Assembly (NCBI GenBank): GCA_947462335.1
Contig: OX381714.1
Span: forward strand, 22,168,618-22,232,617
Reading direction: 5' to 3'
Source of the DNA: Harmothoe impar
Taxonomy: Eukaryota; Annelida; Polychaeta; Phyllodocida; Polynoidae
DNA: 64,000 nucleotides
Position numbers and translations under genes: made by a program. Shown piece by piece: positions 20,947-33,345 of this stretch. Within the stretch, counting starts at the first letter, position 1; each line of letters begins with the position of its first letter. Under the pieces are notes generated by a model. The model had not been told where the DNA came from and ran no database searches. It saw nothing but the letters and a program-made list of their open reading frames with translations.

Positions 20947-21659
20947 TTACTTATGCCAGTAGTGCATGGGCTTGTTTGCGGTCTGAATTCCTTTGTTTCC
21001 CGGCCACGGACGTATATGTACATGTATTAAAGTTGAGTTTGGAGACCAGATCTATATATATGCCCCTTACACGGATTAACCCTAGCACTTGTAGTGCTTG
21101 TAACTGCTTCATTGTATCTATGATAGGTGACTCACATTTTAATTTGCATATTTAGTTTGGGTGTAGCCTTATTACTCTGGTATTATGAGAAGTGGGGGAT
21201 TTGGTTGAAAAATACAAATGAACTTACTTATAAAGTATGTGGTCATTGACTCAGGGTTCATACCCTGAGGCATATACGACACCTGGCTTTTCCTTTAAGA
21301 CGTTTTTTAGCCATTTTAAAATGCATATTACTCAGTTTCTATTTTAGGTAGAAGAAAAACAATAAGCTAAAATAAAGTACTGCTAAATGACTACCCTCTA
21401 AATGAACTCTCCATAGGCTGCAAGGTTAAAAAAAAACTGGAGCTGATAGAAGTGGTCTTCTCAGCAAAGAACTAGCACATTTCTATCTTTCAGGCATAAA
21501 TGTACCATCTAACATATGAAAATGCCATCCAACTAAGCTAAAATGCCCTCTACATTATTTAGATTACTTAAATGAACTTCATATAATACCCTGTACATAC
21601 CAAACACAAGGATCACTTTTAGTTCCTGTACCACCCTTCCGCTACATAGTGGCGCCATA

Positions 21660-22090
21660 GTCGTTTCTCGCGTACCTCTAGAACTCAGCAAGACAACACA
21701 AGAGTTGCCAGCGACAACGTCAGGATAAAAGGAGTGCAGAGCAAAATTGTACCACCCTTATCTCAGCCGTTTATCGTCAGATCGACTTGCTTTTTGATAG
21801 GGACAAAAGGCGGTACATGCCGGCAGCCTGCAACTGTCGCCCACACCCACCTGCACACCCACACCCACCTGCTCTCCCACACCCACCTGCTCACCCACAC
21901 CCACCTCCTGGCCTAAATTGAAATAACATACATGTATGACACATGACTTGAGGGTACTTTTTAACAAGGAATTCATTTCTGATGCCAGAATTGACCAATG
22001 AATGATTATAAGGGAGTACTATATCTAAGTACATGATAAGCTCCAGCTCCAGCTTACCCTGAGTCATCTGTGAGGCCACTCACACGCTTA
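21660..22090. repeat. Dispersed repeat with CCCACACCCACCTG core, copy 3
   Basis: Closest to copy 2 and embedded in the second copy of the 0.85-kb segment. Core at 21840-21908. Confidence 0.8.
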
Positions 22091-23373
22091 ATCTTTTTCT
22101 AAGAGCATGGGGTGGTGGGGCTTTACACATGTGTGTACCAACACCTTGGTAATAACAGCACTGAGCACTGCCCTGAGGTCTGATTACTGCATTGTCAATT
22201 ATTGTATGTCTATATCATAATACTATTGTAGTATGTTTTAAATAACAGCTAAATAAAGTGTTCTAAACCACAATTGCTTCCTTCCTTTTATTCCATTCAT
22301 AGAACAAATTAACCGGATCCAAATCCCCCTCCCCCTCTCCATTCCCACTAGTCTCACGAGACCTATAGTATCAAAAGTGTACCCTATCGTTCTAAATAGT
22401 TATCTCTATGTCTATGGCTATCCTGAGTAAAAAGTGAGTAGCATAGACCAGGTATCCCACTACTTGTAGCACGTCATGTGTAGGTGGTAAGAAACCATAA
22501 CCTGTGCGGCACAGCATGTAACATGAACACCTAAGGTGTGGCAACATTGCAGATGTATACCGTATTTCTGGCATCATATTAAATGCCCATATCTTCTCAC
22601 AAAGGGTCAGTTTACATCTAAGGTTTGCATGAAAGAGATTTATGAACTCTGGTATGTTGCAGCTAGATATATTTCCATACATTTCCGCATTAGGGAAGGC
22701 TAAAACAGTTTTGACAATGCGTTTATAATAGTTGCAAATCAGGGAGAGATTTCACATTGTCAAAGACAACTCTGTATTGATATGATGATATGAATATAAT
22801 CTAAACATGGCCAGTTCGGATATCTGTGGGTTGTAATGGTGTAGATGAGCCATACAAGCTCATCCTGAGGACATCGCTATACATAAATCTATACTCTATA
22901 CTATTTCTGTAAAGCTTATAAAGGTCAGGCACCTTCACGGTCGTGCATCTGCCATGTTGGATTCACTTGCACCTGATTGGGCGGTGCTGGCTATACCGTA
23001 GTACTTAGACACCAGGGATGAGGCCCATAGGCTGTCCCTGTCACCAGGTGGAACATTAGAATGCCGAGAGAGGTGAGGAACGAGGACATAGTTTGACCCC
23101 GGAGTTTGCCGGTCCCTCCAAAAGAGGTTGCAAAAGCTGCAAACTTGAAAACACATCTCTGAGAAAGTAGAGGTTCTTTGCCTATTGGGGTTGGCGTACA
23201 CCAGGGGTTTTACAGTAGGGCTATTTAAGTCGATCTGCTGACTTCCAGCACAAAACACACTGACGGGAGTATTTCTTTCTTTCCAGGTTCTACAGTAGCA
23301 CACTAGGGGACACATGCAGCCTTAGTATCAGGGAGCACTTCACACACCAGCCCACAGTGGGTACCGGGGAGTC

Positions 23374-25461
23374 ATGGCGTCCTGGGGGTTCAGTGCCCAG
23401 TCCAACATGGCTGCCTGTATAGTGTGTAACCAGCAGACGGCTCCCGGGGACACACAAGGTGCCGCCGACACCGCCCACATGTGTGCACGTCTTGAAAAAG
23501 TGTTGGATGAAGCCGTGCCTCAGGGTTCAGTCATGTGTGCGTCATGCAAGTTTGACTTGTCACAGATAGAGATGTATTATGCACTTCTGACGGTTTTCAA
23601 GAGGCGATACTCAGAGACTGCACAGCAGCGTTTCAAACAAAGCCAAACAGATGAGTTGAAAACCAATCTGCTCCATGACTGTAGTTCAGACAACTTACAG
23701 AATATGTTCGGGGCAGCTCACTCCGGCATCTCCACCACCTTTGGTGTAGCCATAGTCAAGCAGGAATTTCCAGGTGATGCATCTTCTTCGGTGGAATCAA
23801 TGACTGACGGTTTAGTGAACGTTGCTGAAACAAGGCGGGAAAATCTGCACCCAAGTGCAATTCCAATGTTGAATCCAGTAGTAGTCCTTAAAAAACTTGG
23901 AAGACCTAGAAAAAGTGAACAGATACCCACTGTGGCTTCCACTCCGAAAAAACGTGGGAGACCCAGAAAAAATGTAGAGGCCAACACGGAGCCCCCCATG
24001 GCAAAGAAACGTGGAAGGCCCAAGAAGACTGTGCAGTCCTCTCCTACTGGAGGGTCGACTGTGTCTGCTAAGAAACGAGGAAGACCCAAAAAGTCAGAAT
24101 CTGCTGATGATTCCCAGTCTGCGTACCCAGTAGGATTTCAGACTGGAGATTTGGGTACCCAACAATCTGAAGCCTCTATTGAAAATACCGCTGCTGATGA
24201 TTCAGGAGCTGTGAGTAAGAAACCACGAAAACCCAGAGAGGACCACGACCCAAGTTATGAACTTGCAAAACAAAAGTCTGCAGGTCGGAGAAAGCGAGGG
24301 CGACCAAAAGTAGATAAGCCTCAGCCACCATTTATATGTCCTGTATGTAACAAAGTGTTTGAGGACAGATATCGGTTCAAAGTCCACGTACAGACCCACA
24401 GTGATGAACGACCCTATGTGTGTACAGTATGTGGCAAAGCATTCAAGGACAGTAGTTACCTCAAGGGGCATATGAGAACTCACACAGCCGAGAAGAATTT
24501 CAAGTGTGACATTTGCGGAAAAGCATTCCTTCTTAAAAAGACATTGAATAACCATAAGCTTGTCCACACTGATATCCGCCCTTACCCCTGTGACCAGTGT
24601 GACCAGAAGTTTAAGAGCATCAATCGCCTCAAGTATCACTTCCGCCTGGCCCATATACAGGGGCGGAAGTTCCTCTGCAGTATCTGTGGCATGGCGTCTT
24701 ACACGGCGAATACCTTACGCATCCACATGATGTCACACAGTGATGTGAAGCCGTTTCAGTGTGGGGAGTGTGGTAAGGGGTACGTGACCAAGCAGGCGCT
24801 CCTCACCCACCAGACAGAGCACACGGAGCAGGGCCGCATCAAACACCTCTGCCCCATCTGTGGTAAATCCTTCTCCAACAAGTCGTACCTGGCGCCCCAC
24901 ATGCGGCTCCACACGGGGGAGGCGACCCACCAGTGTCCTGTGTGTCACAAGGCGTGCATCACGGGGCACGCCTACCGCCGCCACATGCTGATACACCAGG
25001 ACAACAAGCCCCACCAGTGCACCCAGTGCGGCAAGAGGTTCCGCGTCCTCTCCAACCTCACCCAGCACATGATCTCACACTCAGAGGAGCGCCCCTTTGT
25101 GTGTCACTGCGGCAAGTCCTTTAACCGCAAGTACAAGCTGCAGAGGCACCAGCGCACCAAGATCCACGCCGAGTTTGAAGCTAAAACTCGGCCTGCTACT
25201 CAGGCAGCAAATGTCACATTGGCAGCTGCCGACCCCCCCGCCATGCCTCACCCGCTGGCCATGGGGCTCCCTCTGCCTGTAGAAGTGGCCCCCCAGCCGG
25301 CTGCAGAACGCCCCCTGCTGTGCAGCCCGGACCCTACAGACACACCGCCTGTACAGGGGCCTGTAGGGGGGCGGCAGGAGGAGCTCTACCTGGTCACGGA
25401 GGAGACAGAGACCGTGTACCAGCTATGTGACCAGCAGGTAGTTGTTCAACACGTGGGTTAG
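23374..25461 (+). CDS. ZF5: ZAD-like / five AT-hook / 10-finger C2H2 protein
   Basis: 695 aa in one exon; the acceptor TTCCAG ends at 23286. Two in-frame ATGs are possible: 23374 (MASWGFSAQSN extension) and 23407, which gives the family start MAACIVCN in a stronger context (AACATGG). From the family start the cysteines are C4, C7, C44 and C47. RGRPRK/RGRPKK hooks lie near residues 172, 191, 210, 232 and 306. Ten fingers span about 319-599, with a C-x1-C terminal finger. Compared with ZF1-4, the codons of fingers 6-10 and the tail (24760-25440) are markedly GC-rich. An older paralogue, grouping with ZF6 by hook spacing. Probable nuclear DNA-binding protein. Confidence 0.9.
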   Translation: MASWGFSAQSNMAACIVCNQQTAPGDTQGAADTAHMCARLEKVLDEAVPQGSVMCASCKFDLSQIEMYYALLTVFKRRYSETAQQRFKQSQTDELKTNLLHDCSSDNLQNMFGAAHSGISTTFGVAIVKQEFPGDASSSVESMTDGLVNVAETRRENLHPSAIPMLNPVVVLKKLGRPRKSEQIPTVASTPKKRGRPRKNVEANTEPPMAKKRGRPKKTVQSSPTGGSTVSAKKRGRPKKSESADDSQSAYPVGFQTGDLGTQQSEASIENTAADDSGAVSKKPRKPREDHDPSYELAKQKSAGRRKRGRPKVDKPQPPFICPVCNKVFEDRYRFKVHVQTHSDERPYVCTVCGKAFKDSSYLKGHMRTHTAEKNFKCDICGKAFLLKKTLNNHKLVHTDIRPYPCDQCDQKFKSINRLKYHFRLAHIQGRKFLCSICGMASYTANTLRIHMMSHSDVKPFQCGECGKGYVTKQALLTHQTEHTEQGRIKHLCPICGKSFSNKSYLAPHMRLHTGEATHQCPVCHKACITGHAYRRHMLIHQDNKPHQCTQCGKRFRVLSNLTQHMISHSEERPFVCHCGKSFNRKYKLQRHQRTKIHAEFEAKTRPATQAANVTLAAADPPAMPHPLAMGLPLPVEVAPQPAAERPLLCSPDPTDTPPVQGPVGGRQEELYLVTEETETVYQLCDQQVVVQHVG

Positions 25462-27771
25462 ATATCTGTGCTGTCTCTGGGTTGTATTTTACACATATTT
25501 ACACCACAGTTGACTGAGAGAACAGAAGAAATTGCCTGACTGTATTTTACATACCTGGCTTCATGGGGATGCAGTCCATTGAGCACACTCTCGTACTGTG
25601 AGTGTAAGTCAGATATAATATGTGTGACTAGCTGCATAAGTGTTATAAGCCTTGGATGATGGTAATTATCCCTGGCTGGGGCCTCGGACAATTACCCTGT
25701 CCTTTGCTTATAACACTTATACAGCAGGTCACTTGTACCATATCTAATGCACAAGCACCTTGTGGCTGTGCAGTGACCACTGACTCTCGGCCCAGTGGCC
25801 TCCCATGGGTGTGTCTGTATGCTGCAGCAGAGGCCCCATTTACCTCACCTTGAATTGCTGGTTGATATCTTAACTGTCCCTGGGTCAAGTGTTAATATAC
25901 GGAGAAAATTACGGAGATGCCACTTTTGACATCCCTTTACCAGGACTTTCTGTATTCAATGTTAAATTTCCGGTTAAAAGTTGACCAAAAGCCTTATTGT
26001 TCCTGCCTTTTGTTAACAAGGATCTGTTAGCTCTGGTTAAAATATATTAGTGCCGTTTGTGTCATTTGTAATGTGTATTGCGTCGGAAGAAAGACTTTAA
26101 GTATATAGAGCACTGATTTGAGGATATGATCAGTCTATTTTAGTCTATATTTTAATTGGTAGGCCTATATTATAAATCCTTTAAGGATCAAATATCACTT
26201 TAGTACCTGGAAAGTTAGCTGATATATAATGTCTCGTGCGTGTGCGTGGAAAGAAGTCCCTATTGGGTTGATATGTCCAATAAACTCTCAATATATAATG
26301 CATCATGCCGACCTTATGGGGCTACGCTGAAGGATCGGTATGATATATAAATGCAACCCTGGGGAATAGACTGTACTGTATGCGTGCATCACGGCACATA
26401 GGGCACAGTGTACCAAAGTACTGTGCGGACATTAACTAACAAGAAGGTTCTTGGGGATACGTACGTTGTATATAAAACTGGTATAAAACGTGAGATGATA
26501 ACGGAAATGGACATGTTATAATTCTGTTATCATGAATCTGATATTCTTGAATGCTAGACCAACGTTTTAATTAGGGATAAATAGTAATATTTACATACTG
26601 CAAGCTGGTGGCAGGTATAGAGGTATACATGAAAACTATTGTCAACGCCTTTACAACGGCATCCATAAGAAAGTTTGACTTACGTTTTTATTGTATATAA
26701 TATGTCTTTATTGTGATGTTTCGCACACACTGTATATTTTAGTAGCTATAGTGTATGACCTGACTGTACTAAATCATTGATGATATATTCTTTATCATTT
26801 AACTGGATAAGGCCCACCTACTCTAAGGTATGGAGAAGCAAATTGGGCTTATTATTATATCGGTTATTCATTGTAGTTGTATTGTTAGATTAATCATAAA
26901 AACTATGCTGTTGCGTATGTTTTTACTTTGTGTTGAGAATCTAAATAAAATGTTTTAATACATGCATATTTACTCAATTTTCTTTTCGTTTCTAGAATTG
27001 AATAAACATGTAAATTGTGTTATATCATGCACACGACTGCTTTAGACGGCTTATGCTGTAAAAGCTTACATGTATATTAAACAAGTATGAACATACAGGT
27101 AAATAGTCACTCAACCTCTGAGACATCTGAGGGTTATATATTATATTCATCAAACAAAAGAACACCTTTAAGTTGAAAAGAATAAATCATATACACTGTT
27201 CAGTTAAATGATTTATGATTCCGTAGCCAGGAGATACTGGGGAGTTTCTTTCTACATCATATGAGAGAGCATTCTTTGGTTGAATGTATTCACTGTGAAG
27301 CATGGTATCTTCCTCCTGTGGGATTCAACTATTGTCCTTAGACAGTCACACAGAAGTCATGGCGGGCCGTGGTATCAGTATAACCTGTTCGACGTACAAC
27401 TGTATAATCAGCGCACAGTGCTTCACACATATTATTAACACATTTATAGTACTTTTCTAGCCCAACAACGAAAGATCGTAGGCAGTTTATAGTTTAAAAT
27501 TCTGTCAAAGTAGGGTCATCATAATTTCCCTGATATTTAGTTCATGTTCTATTGAAAGGCAAGTCAAGGAAAATTCCAAGCCATTCCACCCCCTCATTAC
27601 AAACAACACCCCACTACCTCATTATAAACAAGTACCGAGAGTACTTTTGAAAAAAAAATTCACACAATATTTTGTAATTTCATGATTAAATGTTTTATTT
27701 GAGATATTTTAAATGATAACTACAACATACTGGTGAATTGACTGATGATATGATTTATTTTATCTTTTCAG
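25462..27771 (+). other. ZF5 3' flank to ZF6 acceptor
   Basis: No gene is seen. It contains a hairpin element at 25608-25757, a decayed relative of the 15.4-kb hairpin element (26290-26410) and a candidate poly(A) signal AATAAA at 26944. ZF6's acceptor TCTTTTCAG ends at 27771. Confidence 0.5.
25608..25757. mobile_element. 150-bp hairpin element
   Basis: AGATATAATATGTGTGACTA at the left pairs with the complement of the right end, and TGCATAAGTGTTATAAGC faces GCTTATAACACTTATACAGC. Non-coding, MITE-like. Confidence 0.6.
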
Positions 27772-27890
27772 GTACTGCAGGGTAACACATCCATGGCCAC
27801 AATCGTCAATTACGTGTCCAGAAGGAGTCATCTTTAATGAGCATTCATCACGCTACTCCTCATCTGACCTGACATCAAACACAAGCCAAC

Positions 27891-29918
27891 ATGGCCGCCT
27901 GTATCGTGTGCAATCAGAAGATTGTGGCGTATGACCTACAAGATGGCAGTGATATGGGCAGTCTCTGTTCTAGGCTGGAGAAGGTGCTGGGTGAGACAGT
28001 ACCAGTGGACTGTGTGGTGTGTGCCTCATGTCAGTTTGACCTGGCACAGATAGAGATGTATTATGCACTTCTGGCTGTTTTCAAGAAGCGCTACTCTGAC
28101 ACTGCAAAACAACGTTTACAAGCCCAAAACGGTGAACCCAGCAGAAGTGTATTCCATGAAACAGCGGGCTGCAGCTCAGAGAACTTACAGAGCATGTTTG
28201 GGACGGCTGATTTATCAGATACCTCCACCCATGGGCCTTTCTCCCCTCCCCTCCTGACGAAGGATGGTGCCCTCAGTAATCAGACAGCTGATAGCAGCCT
28301 TGACATCTTAGATGTAGGAGCAGTGAAACAAGAGTTTCAAGTCAACACACCTCTACTGCAGGAAAACCCAAAAACAATTGCATTTCCAATTTGGCGTCCA
28401 GTAGTAGGGCCAAAGAAACGCGGAAGACCAAGCAACAATGAAGAGTCAACTGATGTTTCATCCCCATCTGTGGTTGCAGTTCCAAAGAAACGTGGCAGAC
28501 CACGAAAAGGTGAGGCTTCAAATTTAAGAGGCCTAAAGAAACGTGGCAGACCAAAAAAGAGCAAAGCTTTATCTTCAGTGGTATCTGGAGGCTCAGCATT
28601 GCCGGGTAAGAAACGTGGAAGACCAAGAAAGTCTGAGTCTACTGATAACTCTAAGTCAGAAGCTGACATGATGAATGATGATTCAGAAACATCAATGGGA
28701 GACGAATCTGAGATGGCGGGCTTAGATCCGGTCCATGACCGCGCATTAGACCCAACCTCTGATGAAAATAACCTAGAGGGAGGTTCCGATGAACAACAGA
28801 GACAGGACAAGGATGGTGATTATGTCCCAGCAACGGGCCCGGCCGCACGCAGAAAACAAAGGAGACCTAAAAAGGTTGAACAAGGGCCTGAAGTACCTGT
28901 TTCCTGTCCCATATGTAACAAGGTGATCCTGGGCACCTACAGGATGTCCACACACATGAACTCTCACACAGAGAGCAGGCCCCATCTGTGCCCGGAGTGC
29001 GGCAAAGGGTTCAAAAACAAGAACGCCCTTCGTGGCCACATAAAAACTCACAATGAAGATCGACCATTCGGGTGTTCACAATGCGGGAAAGTATTCAAGC
29101 GCAGGAAAGACCTTGATCGGCATGCCTTTATTCACACTAATGAACGGCCTGTCCCATGTGACCAGTGCGATGAAATGTTCAAGTGTCAGAACGACTTGAA
29201 ATCCCATATAAAGTATAAGCACCTGCAAGGACGTAAGTTTCTCTGTAACATATGTGGCGTGGCAATGTACACGGAGGGGAACCTAAGGAGACACATCATC
29301 TCTCACACTGAGGTGAAGCTCTTCAAATGTCACACCTGCGGTAAGGGATTCACTTCTAAGCAGACTCTGCTAAACCATGAGTTCACCCACCAGGGAGAAG
29401 ACACGCGTGAGAAGCACCTCTGCCCCACGTGTGGCAAAGAGTTTGCCCAGAAATACTACCTCAAGTGTCATATAAAGATCCACACCGGGGAGTCCAAGCA
29501 CTACTGCTCCACCTGCAACAAGTACTTCCTGAAGGCAGCGCTCTACAGGAACCACATGAGGACCCACTCCGGGGAGAGACCGTACCGCTGCTTTGAGTGC
29601 GGCAAGTCGTTCAGACAGAGGGGTGTGCTGCGAGTACACATGATGGCCCATAACGATGTGCGCCCCTTCAAGTGTGCGTGCGGACAGGCTTTCAGACAAA
29701 AGGCCAAGCTGCAAAGGCACATGCGCACCAAAGTGCATGCAGCGTTTGAGAAGAATGCTGCACCGGCTCAGCTGGCAAGTGCACCATTTGTGCCTCCGTT
29801 AGTGACCCCTGCGACTGTGGCTGCACCCTACATGGTGCCCGACCCGCTGCCCTTACACCCCCTGGTCATGGCGCTGACCGACACCCAGGGTCCTGCAGTG
29901 TACACCAACCTCAATTAG
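27891..29918 (+). CDS. ZF6: ZAD-like / AT-hook / 10-finger C2H2 protein
   Basis: 675 aa in one exon; the ATG at 27891 in AACATGG context gives MAACIVCN. ZAD-like C4, C7, C44 and C47 are followed by the QIEMYYALLAVFKKRY helix. Hook-like motifs lie near residues 174 (KKRGRPSNN, degenerate), 198, 216 and 239, with a weak RKQRRPKK at about 325. Ten fingers span about 337-617; the last is C-x1-C (FKCACGQAF). The finger region is relatively GC-rich, as in ZF5. The C-terminal tail is Pro-rich. Only 22 bp after the stop a 3.4-kb inverted-repeat element begins, so if the transcript ends near 33.8 or 34.3 kb it would carry that element in its 3' UTR. Confidence 0.9.
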   Translation: MAACIVCNQKIVAYDLQDGSDMGSLCSRLEKVLGETVPVDCVVCASCQFDLAQIEMYYALLAVFKKRYSDTAKQRLQAQNGEPSRSVFHETAGCSSENLQSMFGTADLSDTSTHGPFSPPLLTKDGALSNQTADSSLDILDVGAVKQEFQVNTPLLQENPKTIAFPIWRPVVGPKKRGRPSNNEESTDVSSPSVVAVPKKRGRPRKGEASNLRGLKKRGRPKKSKALSSVVSGGSALPGKKRGRPRKSESTDNSKSEADMMNDDSETSMGDESEMAGLDPVHDRALDPTSDENNLEGGSDEQQRQDKDGDYVPATGPAARRKQRRPKKVEQGPEVPVSCPICNKVILGTYRMSTHMNSHTESRPHLCPECGKGFKNKNALRGHIKTHNEDRPFGCSQCGKVFKRRKDLDRHAFIHTNERPVPCDQCDEMFKCQNDLKSHIKYKHLQGRKFLCNICGVAMYTEGNLRRHIISHTEVKLFKCHTCGKGFTSKQTLLNHEFTHQGEDTREKHLCPTCGKEFAQKYYLKCHIKIHTGESKHYCSTCNKYFLKAALYRNHMRTHSGERPYRCFECGKSFRQRGVLRVHMMAHNDVRPFKCACGQAFRQKAKLQRHMRTKVHAAFEKNAAPAQLASAPFVPPLVTPATVAAPYMVPDPLPLHPLVMALTDTQGPAVYTNLN

Positions 29919-29940
29919 AGCTGTGAGCTGATAGAATAGT

Positions 29941-32900
29941 CAGGGCTGTTATGCATTGGCCAGGGCCATTTCAAGACAGATGTGACCAAAGCACCAAATT
30001 TTTTTTATGGATAGAAAAATATGTAATTAATGATTTCAGAAGGGGTGCCAACAAAAACTATGGCCAGGGGGCCGAGGGGCCCCTTGCAAAATTAGATTTT
30101 TCATGAAAAAACTTAAAAGTCTGGAACGGGTATGACTAAAGTTATCACCATGAATATGTAGTATCTAGGTCTATAAACTCTCAGAGATACTGACAACATA
30201 CATATGTAGTTACTTATTCATGGGTATGTTCATTACTCAAGGTCAAGGTCATTTTTCAAGGTCATACTTTCCAAAAATGCCTCTTTTTCCAACAATGTCT
30301 TTAGAACATTAACTCCTGTGTCAAACAAACGACACATAGATCTTCAAAATGACATGGAGATGATAGCCCTGGGCATCAGCTTCGCAACGATATGCTAATC
30401 GTAGTAAAGTGTTAAGAAATGACATACTTGTTGTCACTTTAGTGAACTCTGTTAAAATTGCAAACTGCTCACAATGAACAGATCAATTCTATATTCTGCT
30501 CACCACAATCATATTTTTATGCACAATGAGTGATTCTTATTCAGTTTTTGCCAGAGAATCGGAATCTGCTTGGGGCCATTCTGGCATTTGCATACCTAGG
30601 CCTCTAATTAGTATATCTAATTAGATCAGGTAAATTACCCTATTTAGCATGGCAATGATGGCAAAACACCCATTTGTATATTCAAAAAGGGTCAGTTCTT
30701 AAGGAAATAGCTCTTGTGAATAGAACTACACCAGAATTCAAAATGTTATTCTACCTAATTAGCATAATTTGTGCAAAACAATGCTTAACGAGTTCTTTCC
30801 CCTTGTATTCTTGTAAATTTGGAAAAAATAGGAACAAATAAAACTATATCAATGAGACTCAGTAGACTTATGCTTACTAACATGAAAGAGGATTTGAAAC
30901 TTGGGGCCAGTCAATTTCTAATTCCTATCAAATATGGCCACCATATTCCAAAATGGCTTCTAACGAAAACTTGAAAGAACTCTTTGTTTCTAACTAACTT
31001 AGGAAAACAAATAACAATTTGAAGAGTGCAAGTAAGAGGTCAGGGAATTCAATCAAACCATTTTGTAGAGCCTATGTGGCAGCCATCTTGGATTTTGAGG
31101 TACTTTTCCATACAAAACCATAAGAAAATTAAGATTTCTGCCATGTATACTATGTTATCTATATGTCTTACTGCTTTATACTGATGCTTATACTACTCAG
31201 CAATTTGTTTGACGTCAGTATTACATTAAAGAGGGTATACGCCTACTGGCATAGATATGATTTATTTATGCTGTTGCTCCAGAATTGTCTTGAAAGGGCC
31301 TCAACCGCTCTGGCTGGCAACCTAGCATAAAGTCCAACCCTCCCCTCCTCTGAGACTGAGAGAATGAAAATATGCTGCCCTCCACAACAGCAAGCCCACA
31401 CTGAACAATTATTGACTAGAAAATACCAAGTGCTGCTAATTAATGCACCCAAGGTTGAATCATACTCTTCCTATCCAGTTATAGACAAGCATGAAGTATG
31501 ATCATCAGTTTTGAGTCATGCAGATGAGACAAGTCACACTCATCTGACCTAGGGACATATTGGCCTTGAAGCCTATAGTTCCTACAAGCATGAAGCATGT
31601 GCCCCTATAGCTACTTAAGGTAATTTGAAAGTGACAGGTATGGGGTCTATGGTTTATTGCTACTTGGGGAACCTTATTTTGCATATTCAAAAAGGAACCT
31701 TCATATATTTCAAAACCTTTAGAAATCTGTTCATTATTACCTATAATTTGCTTAAAATATCTGCAACTTAGTAACCTATTTTTGTTTCATTGTACTACTG
31801 GAAATAGGTCCTGGTTTGGATAAAATGTCTACATATTGTATAGTGAGGACCATCTAGTGTCATGTTCCAGAACTATCACATAAGTTTGACCTGTCCACAC
31901 TCCACCTCAGCCCACACCAGGTAGCCGACTTCAAAACTGATCAGTGCCCACATCAGGCAGCCCTCATGGGGGCCGCACCAAAACCCAATGACCAAAACCT
32001 ATGGGCTCAAAACAGGCTATAATCGGTTTTCCTAATTTGGGCAACCTGTTTGGGCTGTACCTGAATCCAAGCCACTAGCCCAGGTAAAACCCAGGTACTA
32101 AGATCTGCCCCAGCAAAGAACAATTTGGCCCTATGTGGGCTTTCTACTAGGGATATTCTAATGGCCTACTGCCTCCAACAGCAGCCTTTCTAGAGATCCA
32201 ATTCATATATATCTGTGAACAAAGAGACCATTCTCTCCCAGTCAGTTGTTACACAGCCCTCTATAAGTATTGTTTTAGTTATTGTAAGGCATCACAATAA
32301 TAGGCGACATTGAAACAATGCTAGTGTTTATCATGTGCAATGATGTCCATAGCTCTATCTATTGTCCTGATTAAGGAAGATTTATTCATGTTTCTATACC
32401 AGAGGGAGATGATTTGCAAGCAAAAATTGTCAAAGATTACTGGACTTATAAATTAAAGGCAGGCTCTGAGCCTATATGGAGACCTTTAATCATTTTGAAC
32501 ATCTTTCTGATCACCGGTAGTAAAAATATATAAATAATTTTCTCATAATCTGCTCTGAATCTATGTGTGGGCTAGCGCTAAGTACAAAAGCACATACCTG
32601 AGTACCTACCCTTTACTTCAACCAAAATACCCCACTTGTATGTACCATATCATAACTTAAAAGCAATCAATTATTCACATCGAAAGTCTCCAAATGGTGA
32701 AAATAGCTCTTGTGTTATTTAATCTATAAAAAGTAGATCAAGGTCAAATTGCAAAAAAAATCTCAATAAAATCATATAATATAAGATATTTGTTGCTACT
32801 ATGTGTCATAGGGTGGCAATCACCAAGCATATTTGAGTATAACTAATTTCTAAAGGTTTCATATTTCTTCACATATACCAATATTTTGCTATGTTTATGT

Positions 32901-33345
32901 CGAAATAAGTGTTACCAATACATTAGTACATTAAATAAGAAGTTCATCTTGTGAGGCAAAGCACTTAAAAGCATTCACTCACTTTTGACTTATAAGATAT
33001 AGTGTATATAAGAAATGGTTGAACTATTCCCTGAAATCATAAAGTATCATGGATCAAGTGACCTTGATCTTGACTTGGGACCTCAATAGCACTCAAACAT
33101 TTTGAAGTACATACTGTAGGGTGTAATCTTTTGATTTTTACGCATAACCATTGATAAAGTTGTTATATTTGCATCAATTATGAGAAATTTTATGGACCAG
33201 GACCCCAAAAAGGGGTCATATGCCCCTCAAAGCTACCCCTCACTTTGGCACCCCTTATGATATCAAAATATATGTTATTTATGACAACTGGGCAAAATGT
33301 GGGCCCTTGGTCATCGATGTCTTGAAATTTACCATAACAGCCCTG
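29941..33345. mobile_element. 3.4-kb non-coding inverted-repeat transposon (hAT-like ends)
   Basis: Starts CAGGGCTGTTATGCATTGG and ends CCATAACAGCCCTG, an inverted match of the first 13 or so bases. The CAGGG tip resembles hAT-family termini, but I find no clear 8-bp target duplication. Subterminal similarity also exists (GGGGTGCC near 30044 against GGCACCCC near 33247). No open frame encodes a transposase, so it is non-autonomous. It lies directly behind the ZF6 stop. Confidence 0.6.

Larger units (their letters stand above)
18641..23286 (+). other. ZF4 3' flank to ZF5 acceptor
   Basis: No intact gene is seen. It contains a finger relic (18740-18940), a GACATGG-type repeat (19590-19735), a segment of about 0.85 kb present twice (19760-20640 and 21240-22090), a hairpin element (20844-20946) and a candidate poly(A) signal AATAAA at 22252. 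Confidence 0.45.
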
